From contig NZ_BMIV01000008.1 in NCBI RefSeq assembly GCF_014642735.1, positions 1 to 64,000 of the forward strand: DNA of 64,000 nucleotides. The letters run 5' to 3'. Numbering within the stretch: position 1 is the first letter of the stretch; the number at the start of each line of letters is the position of its first letter. The notes under the pieces were generated by a model. That model was not told the origin of the DNA, made no database searches, and saw only the letters and a list, made by a program, of their open reading frames with translations. The position numbers were made by a program, and so were the translations under genes. The DNA comes from Paracoccus acridae (lineage in GTDB: Bacteria; Pseudomonadota; Alphaproteobacteria; Rhodobacterales; Rhodobacteraceae). Positions 16,961 through 26,438 of this stretch are shown here, one piece after another.

Positions 16961-18532
16961 ATGAAGATTGGCGCGTTGAAGGAAGGTTTCGAGGGTGAGG
17001 CGCGGGTTGCCGTCACGCCATCCTCTGCCGGACATCTGATGAAGCTGGGCCACGAGGTCTTTGTCGAAAGCGGGGCAGGGGCGCGGGCCGGCTTTTCGGA
17101 CGACAGCTATCGCGCGGCGGGGGTTACGGTTCTGCCTTCCGCAGCCGAACTGATCCGGTCGGTCGATGTGGTGGCCAAGGTGCGCCAGCCGTCCGAGGCC
17201 GAGATCGGGCAGATGCAGCCGGGACAGACGCTGATCAGCTTCTTCTATCCCGCCCAGAACAGCGAATTGCTGGCCCAGGCCAAGGAACAGGGCATCACCG
17301 CCATCGCCATGGACATGGTGCCACGCATCAGCCGGGCGCAGAAGATGGACGCGCTGTCGTCCATGGCCAATATCGCCGGCTATCGCGCGGTGATCGAGGC
17401 CGCGAACAATTTTGGCCGCTTCTTCACGGGCCAGGTGACGGCGGCTGGCAAGGTGCCTCCGGCCAAGGTTCTGGTCGTCGGGGCAGGGGTCGCGGGCCTG
17501 GCATCGATCGGCACGGCCGTTTCGCTGGGCGCGCAGGTCTATGCCTTCGACGTCCGCCCCGAAGTGGCCGAGCAGATCGAGTCGATGGGCGCCGAGTTCG
17601 TCTACCTCGATTTCGAGGAAGCGCAGGACGGTGCCGCCACAGGCGGATATGCCGCGCCCTCGTCGCCCGAATTCCGCGAAAAGCAGCTTGCGAAGTTCCG
17701 AGAGCTTGCGCCGCAGATGGACGTGGTGATCACCACCGCGCTGATCCCCGGCCGCGATGCGCCGAAGCTGTGGACCCGCGACATGGTCGAGGCGATGAAG
17801 CCCGGCAGCGTGATCGTGGACCTTGCGGCCGAGCGTGGCGGTAACTGCGAACTGACCATCCCCGACGAACGCCATGTGACGGAAAACGGCGTGACGATCA
17901 TCGGCTATACCGATTTTCCGTCGCGCATGGGCGCGCAGGCGTCCGAGCTGTATGGCAACAACGTGCGTCACTTCATGGCCGACCTGACGCCCAAGAAGGA
18001 CGGCGTGATCCAGCACAACATGGAGGATGACGTGATCCGGGGGGCGACCGTCACCCGCGACCATGACGTGACCTGGCCGCCGCCGCCGCCCAAGATCGCG
18101 GCCATCGCGGCACAGAAGCCCAAGGAGAAGAAGCGCGAACTGACGGTCGAGGAACGCCGCGCCGCCGAGGTTGCCGCCTTCAAGGCGGAAACCAGGTCGC
18201 AGGTCACGCTGCTGGTGGCAGGTGCGCTTGTGCTGCTGGTGATCGGGGCCGTCGCGCCCGCCAGCTTCATGGCGCATTTCATCGTCTTCGTGCTGGCCTG
18301 CTTTATCGGCTTCCGCGTGATCTGGAACGTCGCCCATTCGCTGCACACGCCGCTGATGGCGATCACCAACGCGATCAGTTCCATCATCATCCTGGGCGCG
18401 CTGATGCAGATCGGGTCCGGGTCCTGGTGGGTCGTCCTGCTGGGCGCGCTTGCCGTGCTGATGGCGGGCGTCAACATCTTCGGCGGCTTCCTGGTCACGC
18501 GCCGGATGCTTGCCATGTTCCAGAAGTCGTAA
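16961..18532 (+). CDS. pntA: NAD(P) transhydrogenase subunit alpha
   Basis: 523 aa. With PntB it forms the proton-translocating transhydrogenase that makes NADPH from NADH. The N-terminal NAD-binding dI domain shows the alanine-dehydrogenase/PNT pattern ([14 protein letters not shown], then Rossmann [15 protein letters not shown] at about 167-181). The C-terminal quarter holds four membrane helices (from about 410: [15 protein letters not shown] onward). It is a single chain as in E. coli, not split into PntAA and PntAB. pntB starts 10 bases downstream. Confidence 0.97.
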   Translation: MKIGALKEGFEGEARVAVTPSSAGHLMKLGHEVFVESGAGARAGFSDDSYRAAGVTVLPSAAELIRSVDVVAKVRQPSEAEIGQMQPGQTLISFFYPAQNSELLAQAKEQGITAIAMDMVPRISRAQKMDALSSMANIAGYRAVIEAANNFGRFFTGQVTAAGKVPPAKVLVVGAGVAGLASIGTAVSLGAQVYAFDVRPEVAEQIESMGAEFVYLDFEEAQDGAATGGYAAPSSPEFREKQLAKFRELAPQMDVVITTALIPGRDAPKLWTRDMVEAMKPGSVIVDLAAERGGNCELTIPDERHVTENGVTIIGYTDFPSRMGAQASELYGNNVRHFMADLTPKKDGVIQHNMEDDVIRGATVTRDHDVTWPPPPPKIAAIAAQKPKEKKRELTVEERRAAEVAAFKAETRSQVTLLVAGALVLLVIGAVAPASFMAHFIVFVLACFIGFRVIWNVAHSLHTPLMAITNAISSIIILGALMQIGSGSWWVVLLGALAVLMAGVNIFGGFLVTRRMLAMFQKS

Positions 18533-18542
18533 GGGGACAGCA

Positions 18543-19985
18543 ATGGAATACGGATTCACCACCGCGGCCTATGTGGTCGCAGCCGTGCTGTTCATCCTGT
18601 CGCTGGGCGGCCTGTCGGGGCAGGAAAGCGCCAAGCGCGCGATCTGGTACGGCATCGCGGGGATGGCGCTTGCCGTTCTGGCGACGCTGATCGGGCCGGG
18701 CGCGGGCAACTGGCTGTTGTCGATCATCATGATTGCCATCGGCGGCGCCATCGGCTGGGTCGTCGCCAAGCGCGTGCAGATGACCGAGATGCCCCAGCTT
18801 GTCGCCGCCATGCATTCGCTGGTGGGTCTGGCGGCGGTCTTCGTTGGCTTCAACGCCCAGATCGAACTGGCCCGCGTCCTGCGCGCCAAGGCCGAACCGG
18901 GCGTTCACGTCTTCCAGGGCTTCGCGGCGGTCCTTGCCAACAAGACCCCGGCCGAGATCGCGATGCTGAAGATCGAGGTCTTCCTGGGCATCTTCATCGG
19001 CGCCGTGACCTTCACCGGATCGGTGGTGGCCTTCGGCAAGCTGGCGGGCCGTGTCGATGGCAAGCCCAGGAAGCTGCCGGGCGGACACATGCTGAACGCG
19101 GGCGCACTGGGCCTGTCGATCCTGCTGGGCATCCTTTATTGCGCGGGCGTCGGGCCGGCGATCCTGTGGCTGATCCTGATCACGCTGCTGGCCTTCTTCA
19201 TCGGCTATCACCTGATCATGGGCATCGGCGGGGCCGACATGCCGGTCGTGGTGTCGATGCTGAACAGCTATTCCGGCTGGGCGGCGGCGGCCATCGGCTT
19301 CACGCTGGGCAATGACCTGCTGATCGTGGTGGGCGCGCTTGTCGGCTCGAGCGGTGCGATCCTGTCCTACATCATGTGCAAGGCGATGAACCGCAACTTC
19401 GTCAGCGTGATCCTGGGCGGCTTTGGCGGCGAGGCGGGACCGGCTGCCGAGATCACGGGCGAACAGATCGCCATCGACGCCGAAGGCGTGGCCGCAGCCC
19501 TGAACGACGCCGACAGCGTGATCATCGTGCCGGGCTACGGCATGGCGGTGGCGCAGGCGCAGGGCGCGGTCAGCGAACTGACCCGCAAGCTGCGCGCAGC
19601 GGGCAAGACGGTGCGCTTTGCCATCCACCCCGTCGCGGGCCGCCTGCCGGGCCATATGAACGTGCTGCTGGCCGAGGCCAAGGTGCCCTATGACATTGTG
19701 CTGGAGATGGACGAGATCAACGAGGACTTCCCCTCGACCGACGTGGTGATCGTCATCGGCTCGAACGACATCGTGAACCCTGCGGCGCAGGACGACCCGA
19801 ACAGCCCCATCGCCGGCATGCCGGTGCTGGAGGTCTGGAAGGCCAAGCAGGTCTTCGTCAGCAAGCGCGGGCAGGGCACCGGCTATTCGGGGATCGAGAA
19901 CCCGCTGTTCTTCAAGGAGAACACGCGCATGTTCTATGGCGACGCCAAGGACAGCCTGAACAAGCTGCTGCCAATGATCGACTAA
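18543..19985 (+). CDS. pntB: NAD(P) transhydrogenase subunit beta
   Basis: 480 aa. The N-terminal half has about eight membrane helices (domain II) and the C-terminal 180 residues form the NADP-binding domain III, with [17 protein letters not shown] as the nucleotide site and [18 protein letters not shown], typical of PntB. The start ATG (18543) follows AAGGGGACAGCA right after pntA. It ends at a strong hairpin, so pntAB form a two-gene operon. Confidence 0.97.
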   Translation: MEYGFTTAAYVVAAVLFILSLGGLSGQESAKRAIWYGIAGMALAVLATLIGPGAGNWLLSIIMIAIGGAIGWVVAKRVQMTEMPQLVAAMHSLVGLAAVFVGFNAQIELARVLRAKAEPGVHVFQGFAAVLANKTPAEIAMLKIEVFLGIFIGAVTFTGSVVAFGKLAGRVDGKPRKLPGGHMLNAGALGLSILLGILYCAGVGPAILWLILITLLAFFIGYHLIMGIGGADMPVVVSMLNSYSGWAAAAIGFTLGNDLLIVVGALVGSSGAILSYIMCKAMNRNFVSVILGGFGGEAGPAAEITGEQIAIDAEGVAAALNDADSVIIVPGYGMAVAQAQGAVSELTRKLRAAGKTVRFAIHPVAGRLPGHMNVLLAEAKVPYDIVLEMDEINEDFPSTDVVIVIGSNDIVNPAAQDDPNSPIAGMPVLEVWKAKQVFVSKRGQGTGYSGIENPLFFKENTRMFYGDAKDSLNKLLPMID

Positions 19986-19990
19986 GAACG

Positions 19991-20020
19991 AACAGGGGGA
20001 CGGGCGACCGTCCCCCTGTT
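19991..20020 (+). terminator. Hairpin terminator after pntB
   Basis: A 13-bp perfect stem (AACAGGGGGACGG/CCGTCCCCCTGTT) with a 4-base loop GCGA lies 6 bases after the pntB stop. The following T tract is weak (GATTCG). Confidence 0.7.
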
Positions 20021-20186
20021 GATTCGTGCGCGAACCGCCCACGGCGCGGGCAATCTGTAAATGCATTTTCCCGCAATACAGATTTCACGCCGCCGGACCT
20101 TGTCCCTGCATCGTCACGCTTGGCGTTAGGTCAACTTTCGGCTGTGATGCAGTTGAAAGAAACACCACAAGGGCAGGGACAGACCA

Positions 20187-21620
20187 GTGAACCATCCGGA
20201 CTATATCCATATCGCCAGCGGTGATCCATCGCTCTACAACGAGGACCTTGCGCCCGTCCCCCACGAACGGCGGCACTGGGGCGCGTTCGAGATCTTCAAC
20301 GTCTGGAACAACGACATCCAGAGCCTGTTCGGCTATACCCTGGCCGCGTCGCTGTTCCTGTCCTATGGCCTGAACGGCTGGCTGACCTTCACGGCGATCG
20401 TCGTATCGGGGCTGATCGTCATGTGGCTGGTGAACCTGTCGGGCCGTCCCTCGGTCCGCTACGGCATTCCCTATGCGGTGATGGCGCGATCCTCGATGGG
20501 CGTGAGGGGCGCGCGGTTTCCGGCGCTGATCCGGGGGATCGTCGCGATCTTCTGGTATGGGGTGCAGACCTATTTCGCCTCGACCGCCGTGGCGCTGGCG
20601 ATCCACGCGCTGTTCGGCATCGAGGACACGGGCGGCGGGTTCCTGGGCCTGAACGGCGTGGACTGGATCGCCTATATCATCGTGGCGGGATTCCAGATCG
20701 GGCTGTTCATGATGGGGATCGCCTGGGTGGGGCGGTTCCTGAACTGGGCCGGTCCCTTCGTCTATGTGGTGATGATCGTGCTGGCGCTGATGATCTGGTA
20801 TCAGGCGGGCAACGGCATCTGGTCAGAGATCGGCGTCATCTTCCAGGGCGGCGACAGCGAATACAGCACGGTGTCGGGTTTCATTGCCGTGGTGGGAACC
20901 ATGGTGGCATATTTCGCGGCCGTGGTGATCAATTTCGGCGACTTCTCGCGCTTCGTTCAGACCGAACGGCAGATGCGCGTGGGCAATTTCTGGGGCCTGC
21001 CCGTGTCCATGGCGTTCTTTTCCTTCATAGCGCTGTTCATCACCGCCGGTGCCGTGGTGCTGTTCGGAGAACGGCTGACCGATCCAACCGCCATCGTCGA
21101 ACGCGTGGACAGCCTTGCCCTGACGCTGATCGCGGCGGTGACGTTCTTTGCGGCCACGGTCGGCATCAACCTGGTCGCCAACTTCGTGCCCGCCGCCTAT
21201 GACATCGCCAACCTGTCGCCATCGCTGATCAGCGCTCGCACGGGCGGGATCATCACCGCAGCGGTGGCCTTCGTCATCGGGGCCTTGTGGGTATCGGTGA
21301 TTTCCACCATCGGCATCGCGGGCTTCGTGGACACGCTGGGCGCGATCCTTGCACCGTTGTACGGGATCCTGATCGCCGATTACTATGTGGTCAAGCAAAG
21401 GCGCCTGGATGTCGATCAGATGTTCAGCGCGGATCCGTCGGGTCGCTACTACTATGATGGCGGTTGGAACCGGCGCGCCATCATGGCAGTGGGGATCGCG
21501 GCGGTCTTTTCCATCGGAACGGTCTGGCTGCCCGCCTTGCAGGCGCTGTCCGGCTTTGGCTGGCTGATCGGCGCGGTGCTGGGCGGCGTGCTGTATATCC
21601 TGTTCAGCCGCAGGAACTGA
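20187..21620 (+). CDS. NCS1 family nucleobase:cation symporter
   Basis: 477 aa with about twelve membrane helices. The NCS1 (cytosine, purine, allantoin, hydantoin) family is recognised from the N-terminal region FEIFNVWNNDIQSLFGYTLA, the first repeat RPSVRYGIPYAVMARSSMGV, and GINLVANFVPAAYDIANLSP in the middle. The length fits. The substrate is open: no purine or hydantoin catabolic gene is next to it. The start is GTG (20187), with AGGGCAGGGAC ahead. The DUF3422 gene follows after 13 bases. Confidence 0.9.
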   Translation: MNHPDYIHIASGDPSLYNEDLAPVPHERRHWGAFEIFNVWNNDIQSLFGYTLAASLFLSYGLNGWLTFTAIVVSGLIVMWLVNLSGRPSVRYGIPYAVMARSSMGVRGARFPALIRGIVAIFWYGVQTYFASTAVALAIHALFGIEDTGGGFLGLNGVDWIAYIIVAGFQIGLFMMGIAWVGRFLNWAGPFVYVVMIVLALMIWYQAGNGIWSEIGVIFQGGDSEYSTVSGFIAVVGTMVAYFAAVVINFGDFSRFVQTERQMRVGNFWGLPVSMAFFSFIALFITAGAVVLFGERLTDPTAIVERVDSLALTLIAAVTFFAATVGINLVANFVPAAYDIANLSPSLISARTGGIITAAVAFVIGALWVSVISTIGIAGFVDTLGAILAPLYGILIADYYVVKQRRLDVDQMFSADPSGRYYYDGGWNRRAIMAVGIAAVFSIGTVWLPALQALSGFGWLIGAVLGGVLYILFSRRN

Positions 21621-21633
21621 AAGGGAGAATGGC

Positions 21634-22941
21634 GTGGGGCCGGATATCGAACACCCGTTGCGATACGATCTTGTCAACGAACTGCATGCCCGCCCCTCGC
21701 CCCGCCTGACAGCCCCCGCGACCTGCACGTTCGTGGCCTTCAAGGAACCCCGGGACGCGGCCAATCGCGACCGGGACCGGGACATGGCGCATCTGACGGC
21801 GCTGACCTCGCGCCATGGCGGGCCACGTCCCGATCCCGACGACAGCCATTACCAGGGGCGGTTGGGCAGGCATGACCTCAAGTGGGAAAGCCATACGGAA
21901 TTCGTGACCTACATGGCCACGACTCCCGGCCTGCCGATCCGGCCCTTCGATCCAAGCGCGGGGGCGATCTTCTCGGCGGATTGGCAAGCCGCCGCGCCCG
22001 GACGTCGGGTTGCCGCCGTGATGGTCCAGGTCGACATCCTGCCGGAAGATCCTGCCGACGCGCTTGAACGGATAGGCACATGGTTCGCCCGCGACAGCCT
22101 GACGGCGGTTTGGGTGCTGGAAGAAGCCGCGATGATCGCAGGCGATTTCCGCATCGACCCCGATGGTTGGATGCGGTTCGCGGTCTTCGTGCGCCCGGAT
22201 GTGGGGCCTGGCCGGATCGGCCGCATCGTGCATCGGCTGGTGGAACTGGAAACCTATCGCGCGATGTCGATGCTGGGCCTCGGCCGGTCGCGCAGCCTGT
22301 CGCGCCGTCTCAACGAACTGGAACCGCGCCTGTCGGCCATCGTGGACGGCATGCACGACGATGCGCGCCCGGCCGAGACGGTGCTGCACGAACTGCTGGA
22401 GGTGTCGGCCGAACTGGAAGCCCAGGCGGTCCAGCATTTCTTCCGGTTCGGGGCAACCAAGGCTTATGAAGCGATCGTCATGGACCGGGTTTCCGCCTTG
22501 CGCGAGACACGGTTCCTGGAACGGCAGATGCTGAACGAATTCATGCGCCGCCGCTACCGGCCTGCCATGCGCACCGTCGCCTCGGCCGAGGATCGGCTGC
22601 GCGCGATGATCGAACGGACGCGGCGCGCCGCCGATCTGCTGCGCACGCGGGTGGATGTCGAACGGTCCGCCCAGAACCAGGCGCTGCTGGAACGCATGGA
22701 TCGCCGCGCCGACCTGCAACTGCGCCTGCAACATACGGTTGAAGGATTGTCTGTCGTCGCGATCAGCTATTACACGGTGGGATTGCTGTCCTACGCACTC
22801 TATCCGGTGGCATCGGCCCTGGGCGTGGACAAGGCTTATCTGATTGCAGGATTGACCCCAGTCGCGGTGCTGATCGTCTGGTGGGCGATGCGTCAGGTTC
22901 GCCGCAGCCTGCACAAGCACGGTCCGGCAGGCGATTTGTGA
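21634..22941 (+). CDS. DUF3422 family membrane-anchored protein
   Basis: 435 aa. A family of alphaproteobacterial and other proteins of unknown function. The N-terminus begins HPLRYDLVNELHARP, typical of the family. A long soluble and partly coiled-coil region (to about 370, many Arg/Glu/Leu) precedes two C-terminal membrane helices (VAISYYTVGLLSYALYPVA and AYLIAGLTPVAVLIVWW). The topology resembles a cytoplasmic domain tethered at the C-terminus. The start is GTG (21634) with AAGGGAGAAT upstream, 13 bases after the transporter, so the two may form an operon. Confidence 0.88.
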   Translation: MGPDIEHPLRYDLVNELHARPSPRLTAPATCTFVAFKEPRDAANRDRDRDMAHLTALTSRHGGPRPDPDDSHYQGRLGRHDLKWESHTEFVTYMATTPGLPIRPFDPSAGAIFSADWQAAAPGRRVAAVMVQVDILPEDPADALERIGTWFARDSLTAVWVLEEAAMIAGDFRIDPDGWMRFAVFVRPDVGPGRIGRIVHRLVELETYRAMSMLGLGRSRSLSRRLNELEPRLSAIVDGMHDDARPAETVLHELLEVSAELEAQAVQHFFRFGATKAYEAIVMDRVSALRETRFLERQMLNEFMRRRYRPAMRTVASAEDRLRAMIERTRRAADLLRTRVDVERSAQNQALLERMDRRADLQLRLQHTVEGLSVVAISYYTVGLLSYALYPVASALGVDKAYLIAGLTPVAVLIVWWAMRQVRRSLHKHGPAGDL

Positions 22942-23001
22942 CTTGCCGCACACGCGCAGGACGGAAATAAGCCATTCGGCATAACCCTATCGGAGCTGAC
23001 C

Positions 23002-23076
23002 GTGAAACTGTTCCTGGCCCTTGCCGCGCTTCTTACCCTGTCTGCCTGCGGTGTGCCGCTGGTTCCCTTTGTCTGA
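23002..23076 (+). CDS. 24-residue lipoprotein (micro-lipoprotein)
   Basis: A complete 25-codon frame starting at GTG (23002) with GGAG seven bases upstream and ending TGA. The peptide is a full lipoprotein signal sequence, Lys at position 2, hydrophobic LFLALAALLTL, lipobox LSAC, and then only GVPLVPFV after the modified Cys. The mature product would be a lipid-anchored nonapeptide. It is too short for most gene finders. It lies 13 bases upstream of the ArsC-like gene, so the two are probably co-transcribed. I recall similar tiny lipoproteins ending in VPLVP-like tails in relatives, but have not searched. Confidence 0.6.
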   Translation: MKLFLALAALLTLSACGVPLVPFV

Positions 23077-23089
23077 CCTGGATCCTGCC

Positions 23090-23431
23090 ATGAAATCCCT
23101 GACGCTTTATGGATTGTCACATTGTTCCACCTGCCAGAAGGCACAGGCGGACTTGCAGGAGAACGGCTGGACCGTGGATTTCCGCGACGTCCAGAAGCAA
23201 CCGCTGACTGAGGACGAACGCAGCCGCCTGGTCGCCGATTTCGGCGACAAGATCGTGAACCGCGCAAGCCTGACCTGGCGGGGCATGTCCGACGACGAAC
23301 GGGCAGGGGATCCGGTGGCGATGATGGGCGCAAAGCCCAGCGTGATGAAGCGCCCGGCCATCGTCGCTGACGACCTGCGCCTGTTGGGATGGACCGCCAA
23401 TGTCAAGCGCGCCTTGGGCGTTCCCGCGTAA
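23090..23431 (+). CDS. ArsC/Spx-family thioredoxin-fold protein
   Basis: 113 aa. The N-terminus LTLYGLSHCSTCQKAQADL gives the CxxC of the ArsC/Spx group (Cys at 10 and 13). RP near residue 92 (MKRPAIVADD) matches the conserved Arg-Pro of the family. It may be an arsenate-reductase-like or YffB/Spx-like glutathione-linked reductase. The substrate cannot be told, and no other ars gene is near. The start ATG is at 23090; the longer frame upstream overlaps the micro-lipoprotein and is not protein-like. The gene is convergent with the DUF442 gene, 3 bases apart. Confidence 0.85.
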   Translation: MKSLTLYGLSHCSTCQKAQADLQENGWTVDFRDVQKQPLTEDERSRLVADFGDKIVNRASLTWRGMSDDERAGDPVAMMGAKPSVMKRPAIVADDLRLLGWTANVKRALGVPA

Positions 23432-23434
23432 GGA

Positions 23435-23860
23435 TCAGCGGCTGGCGCCCGCCAGGGACCGCATCAAGGGCACCACGCCCGACAGGTCATAGCCTGCCTG
23501 GGCAGCGGTGTTCAGAACCTCAGCCTCGGACAGCTTGCCCGACTGGGCAAGCGCCCAGAGAACCGTGGACCGGTTGCCCGACCGGCAATAGGCGATTGCC
23601 GGTTTGGCCCCGTCAAGCGCAGCCGCGAAGCCCTGGATCAGATCCGGGCTGATCTGCCCGGGTCGGAAGGGCAGATAGTGATATTCCATCCCGGCATCAG
23701 CGGCGGCCTTTGCCATGACCTCGTGATCCACCGCACCGCTTTCGTCATCGGGACGGTTGTTGATCAGTGTCTTGAAGCCCGATCCGGCCAGCAGGGCGAC
23801 GTCTTCAAGGTCGATCTGCGGAGAAACCGCAAGATTCGGTGTAAGCTGGCGAAGATCCAT
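23435..23860 (-). CDS. TIGR01244/DUF442 phosphatase- or sulfurtransferase-like protein
   Basis: 141 aa. The active loop AYCRSGNRST (Cys93) resembles both rhodanese and dual-specificity phosphatase loops. FKTLINNRPDDESG and YHYLPFRPGQISPDLI are typical of the TIGR01244 family, also found as the N-terminal part of Blh beta-lactamase-like hydrolases. Rhodanese-like transfer or phosphatase activity is possible; family members act around sulfide and biofilm metabolism in other bacteria. It stands alone between convergent and same-strand neighbours. Confidence 0.85.
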   Translation of the reverse strand: MDLRQLTPNLAVSPQIDLEDVALLAGSGFKTLINNRPDDESGAVDHEVMAKAAADAGMEYHYLPFRPGQISPDLIQGFAAALDGAKPAIAYCRSGNRSTVLWALAQSGKLSEAEVLNTAAQAGYDLSGVVPLMRSLAGASR

Positions 23861-23945
23861 GACAAGCCTTTCCGTGGCACAGCCTTGGATTGGCGCATCT
23901 GCGTCCGCAATGTCAAGCGTGTGCAGGTTCCTTCGTGCCGGCTGA

Positions 23946-24638
23946 TCAATGCGCGGATAATGCCAACGCTTGCGTCTCGATCATGGCGGGCAGTGCCGCG
24001 AAGTCGTCGAAAGATGCCAGGTGAGGCAACTCCTCGATGGGGGTCTGGCGATAGCCTTTGGTATAGATCAGGAAGGGCACCGATGCCGCCAATGCACATG
24101 CTGCGTCGAATTCGCTGTCGCCCACATAGATCGCCTTGGGATTCCTTGGGTCGGCGCCAAGGGCCTGGATGGCGGCACGCAAGGGGGCGGGATGGGGTTT
24201 TCGTTCGGGAACCGAGTCGCCGCCGATGACACTGCCAAACAGATGCGCGATGCCGAAGTGGGACAGGACAGCCTGCGTGACCGCCAAGGGCTTGTTCGTG
24301 CAGATGCCCAGGGGGTGTCCACGATCCGCAAGCGTTTCCAGCGTCGGGATCACATCGGGGAAAAGCGCGGTCAACTGTGTCGCATCGTGATAGCAGGCCA
24401 TGAAGGCCGCCATGTATTCCGGCTTCCTGTCATCCTGAAGCTCTTGTGCGGCAATGATCTTTTGCCACAGCACATCGACACCGCCGCCGATGAAGGCGCG
24501 CACCTGCTCCAGCGTCAGATGCGGCGTGCCATGTTCTTCAAGAACGTAATTGACGCAGGCATGGATATCCGGCGCGCTGTCGATCAGGGTGCCGTCAAGG
24601 TCGAATACAATCGGGCAGGGGGCAAGGCAGACGTTCAT
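23946..24638 (-). CDS. gph: Phosphoglycolate phosphatase-like HAD hydrolase
   Basis: 230 aa. HAD motif I is VFDLDGTLIDS, motif II ICTNKP, and motif III/IV ERKPHPAPL and YVGDSEFDAACA. The cap domain and the sequence pattern fit Gph, which removes 2-phosphoglycolate made by DNA repair or by Rubisco. A general HAD phosphatase cannot be excluded. The start at 24638 is chosen because it forms an ATGA overlap with the stop of the upstream thioredoxin-family gene, pointing to coupled translation. Confidence 0.88.
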   Translation of the reverse strand: MNVCLAPCPIVFDLDGTLIDSAPDIHACVNYVLEEHGTPHLTLEQVRAFIGGGVDVLWQKIIAAQELQDDRKPEYMAAFMACYHDATQLTALFPDVIPTLETLADRGHPLGICTNKPLAVTQAVLSHFGIAHLFGSVIGGDSVPERKPHPAPLRAAIQALGADPRNPKAIYVGDSEFDAACALAASVPFLIYTKGYRQTPIEELPHLASFDDFAALPAMIETQALALSAH

Positions 24639-25189
24639 GCAGCCTTCCACTTGATCGAGCAACCCATTGACGGAATTTGTTTTTCCGGTCCCTTGCCGGT
24701 TTCGGCGATTTGCAGCATCGCTTCCAGAAGCTCCCGTCGGGCCTCGGCCGGACCGGGTGTTCTGGCCGAGGCGTCAAAACGCCCGCGATATTGCAGCTTT
24801 CCCTCTGCATTATAGCCGAAGAAGTCGGGGGTGCATTCGGCACCATAGGCGCGCGCGACATCCTGGGTTTCGTCGTAAAGATAAGGAAAGGTAAAGCCGC
24901 GGCGTTCAGCTTCGGCCTTCATATGGTCAGGCCCATCCTGGGGATATTCGACGACATCATTGGCCGAGATGGCGACGACCCCGATGCCCGCAGCCTGCAT
25001 CTCTCGCGCGTCGTGCACGATCCGGTCGATGATGGACTGGACATAAGGACAGTGATTGCAGATGAACATCACCAAGGTGCCACGCGGCCCTGCAACGTCC
25101 GTCAGCCGGTAAGTCCGACCATCTGTTCCTGGCAGTTCAAAATGGTGCCACGGAGCGCCAAAGTCACAAACAGGTGGCGATACGGCCAT
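24635..25189 (-). CDS. Thioredoxin-family (AhpC/TSA-like) protein
   Basis: 184 aa. Redoxin fold with CNHCPYV as a CxxC active site (about residues 46-49) in the setting LVMFICNHCPYVQSIIDRI. The downstream AISANDVVEYPQDGPDHM and YLYDETQDVARAYGAECTPDFF match the family of thioredoxin-like proteins annotated as peroxiredoxin-related. It is cytoplasmic, with no signal peptide. The start ATG (25189) has CGGAGGATGTC upstream. It overlaps gph by four bases. The AT-rich region behind it (25200-25310) borders the IS30 element. Confidence 0.87.
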   Translation of the reverse strand: MAVSPPVCDFGAPWHHFELPGTDGRTYRLTDVAGPRGTLVMFICNHCPYVQSIIDRIVHDAREMQAAGIGVVAISANDVVEYPQDGPDHMKAEAERRGFTFPYLYDETQDVARAYGAECTPDFFGYNAEGKLQYRGRFDASARTPGPAEARRELLEAMLQIAETGKGPEKQIPSMGCSIKWKAA

Positions 25190-25314
25190 GACATCCTCCG
25201 AGCGGGTTTTCAGGTGCGACTTTGTAAAAAGACACAGGGAAGAACAAGCCCGGCCATAGTCGCAGAGCATTGTTGTTGCATAATACAGATTATTTATTTG
25301 GTATGACATCCGTG

Positions 25315-26434
25315 GGGACGCGCTATCCTGAAATGCGACTTTCTGTGCTCAACAATGGGTTGAGCCATGAAAGGATCATAGAATGAAGGTTCGGTTCTCT
25401 CACCTTTCCCTTTCCGAGCGGCGCAAGATCGAGCGCTGGCGGCAGATGAAGCTGAGCCCTGACGAGATGGCGCGCAGGCTTGGCCGGCATCGTTCGACGA
25501 TCTTCCGCGAGCTGCGCCGCAATCATTTCCACGACAGCGAGATCCCGAAGCTCAGCGGTTACTGGTGCGTTGTGGCGCAAAGCTACTCGGATAGACGCCG
25601 GACACGGCAGCGCAAGCTGGTGCGGGATCCCGGGCTGCGTGACCAGGTCGAGCGCTGTCTCCGCTCTGGCTGGACCCCCGAGCAGATCGCCGGCCGGATG
25701 CGTTACGAAGGTGCCTCGCGCCGGGTATGCCAGGAGACGATCTATCAACACATCTATTCAGAGGATGGTCGTCGAGGTGAGCTGTGGCGCCACCTGCCCT
25801 CCGGCCGCCGACGCCGCCGGGGATATCGGTTGCGCAAGCGCCCGCCGCCCAAGTTTGCGCCGGAACTCAGCATCTTGTTCCGCCCCGACGTTATCGCGCA
25901 TCGCCGCCAGTTTGGGCACTGGGAAGCGGATCTGGTGCTGTTCCGGCAGAAATATGGTCCTGCCAATGTCACCACCATGATCGAACGCACAAGCCGTTTC
26001 CTGGTGGCGTTGAAGAACGAGGAGAAACGCACCAAGCCGATCATGGCGCAGATCGCCCAGGCTCTGACGCCCCTGCCCCGGCATGCCTGCCGATCGATCA
26101 CCTTTAACCGCGGATCCGAGTTCGTCGACTGGCCGCATCTGCAGGCCGAGGTGGGCACGCAAACGTGGTTCTGCGAGGCGCAGTCGCCCTGGCAGAAAGG
26201 TGCTGTGGAGAACGCCAACAAACGGCTGCGACGCTGGCTTTGTCGCGACACCGATCCGAACTCGCTCTCACAGGAGGGACTTCGTCAGCTCTGCGCGGGC
26301 CTGAACGCCACGCCGCGCAAGTGCCTCGGCTTCCGAACGCCTGCGGAGGTCTTCAAGGCCAATCTGCTCGGACGCGGCTACAGAAAGGCGAAACTTTCCC
26401 AGCAACCGAGGTCGCATTTGGGCTAGCGCGTCCG
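25315..26434 (+). mobile_element. IS30-family insertion sequence
   Basis: A 1.12-kb element. The ends are inverted repeats: left 25315-25339 (GGGACGCGCTATCCTG, then AAATGCGAC), and right 26411-26434, whose complement reads CGGACGCGCTAGCCCA then AATGCGAC, with one gap. The 4-base CGTG flanks both ends (25311-25314 and 26435-26438) as a likely target duplication. One transposase gene fills it, and its last codons run into the right repeat. The element is inserted exactly at the start of an older, decayed IS30-like copy. Confidence 0.85.
25383..26426 (+). CDS. IS30-family transposase (second catalytic Asp changed to Asn)
   Basis: 347 aa. The N-terminal helix-turn-helix domain (LSLSERRKIERWRQ, then MARRLGRHRSTIFRELRRN, about 8-47) recognises the inverted repeats. 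The catalytic domain has the first Asp in FGHWEADLV and the final Glu in SPWQKGAVENANKRLRRWL. The second catalytic residue, normally Asp in TFDxGxEF, is Asn242 (TFNRGSEF; codon AAC at 26106-26108, one G-to-A step from GAC). This should abolish or strongly reduce activity unless supplied in trans. The frame is otherwise intact. The start ATG follows AAAGGATCATAGA. Confidence 0.93.
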   Translation: MKVRFSHLSLSERRKIERWRQMKLSPDEMARRLGRHRSTIFRELRRNHFHDSEIPKLSGYWCVVAQSYSDRRRTRQRKLVRDPGLRDQVERCLRSGWTPEQIAGRMRYEGASRRVCQETIYQHIYSEDGRRGELWRHLPSGRRRRRGYRLRKRPPPKFAPELSILFRPDVIAHRRQFGHWEADLVLFRQKYGPANVTTMIERTSRFLVALKNEEKRTKPIMAQIAQALTPLPRHACRSITFNRGSEFVDWPHLQAEVGTQTWFCEAQSPWQKGAVENANKRLRRWLCRDTDPNSLSQEGLRQLCAGLNATPRKCLGFRTPAEVFKANLLGRGYRKAKLSQQPRSHLG

Positions 26435-26438
26435 CGTG

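Noticed and set aside
16925..20066. Two long minus-strand frames of more than 500 codons opposite pntA and pntB
   Set aside because: His- and Asp-rich translations of the reverse strand of well-defined genes; no family motif.
25205..25235. CAGGTGCGACTTTGTAAAAAG as a third IS30 end
   Set aside because: It shares only about ten bases (TGCGACTTT) with the IS30 left repeat, and the outer part of the repeat is missing.
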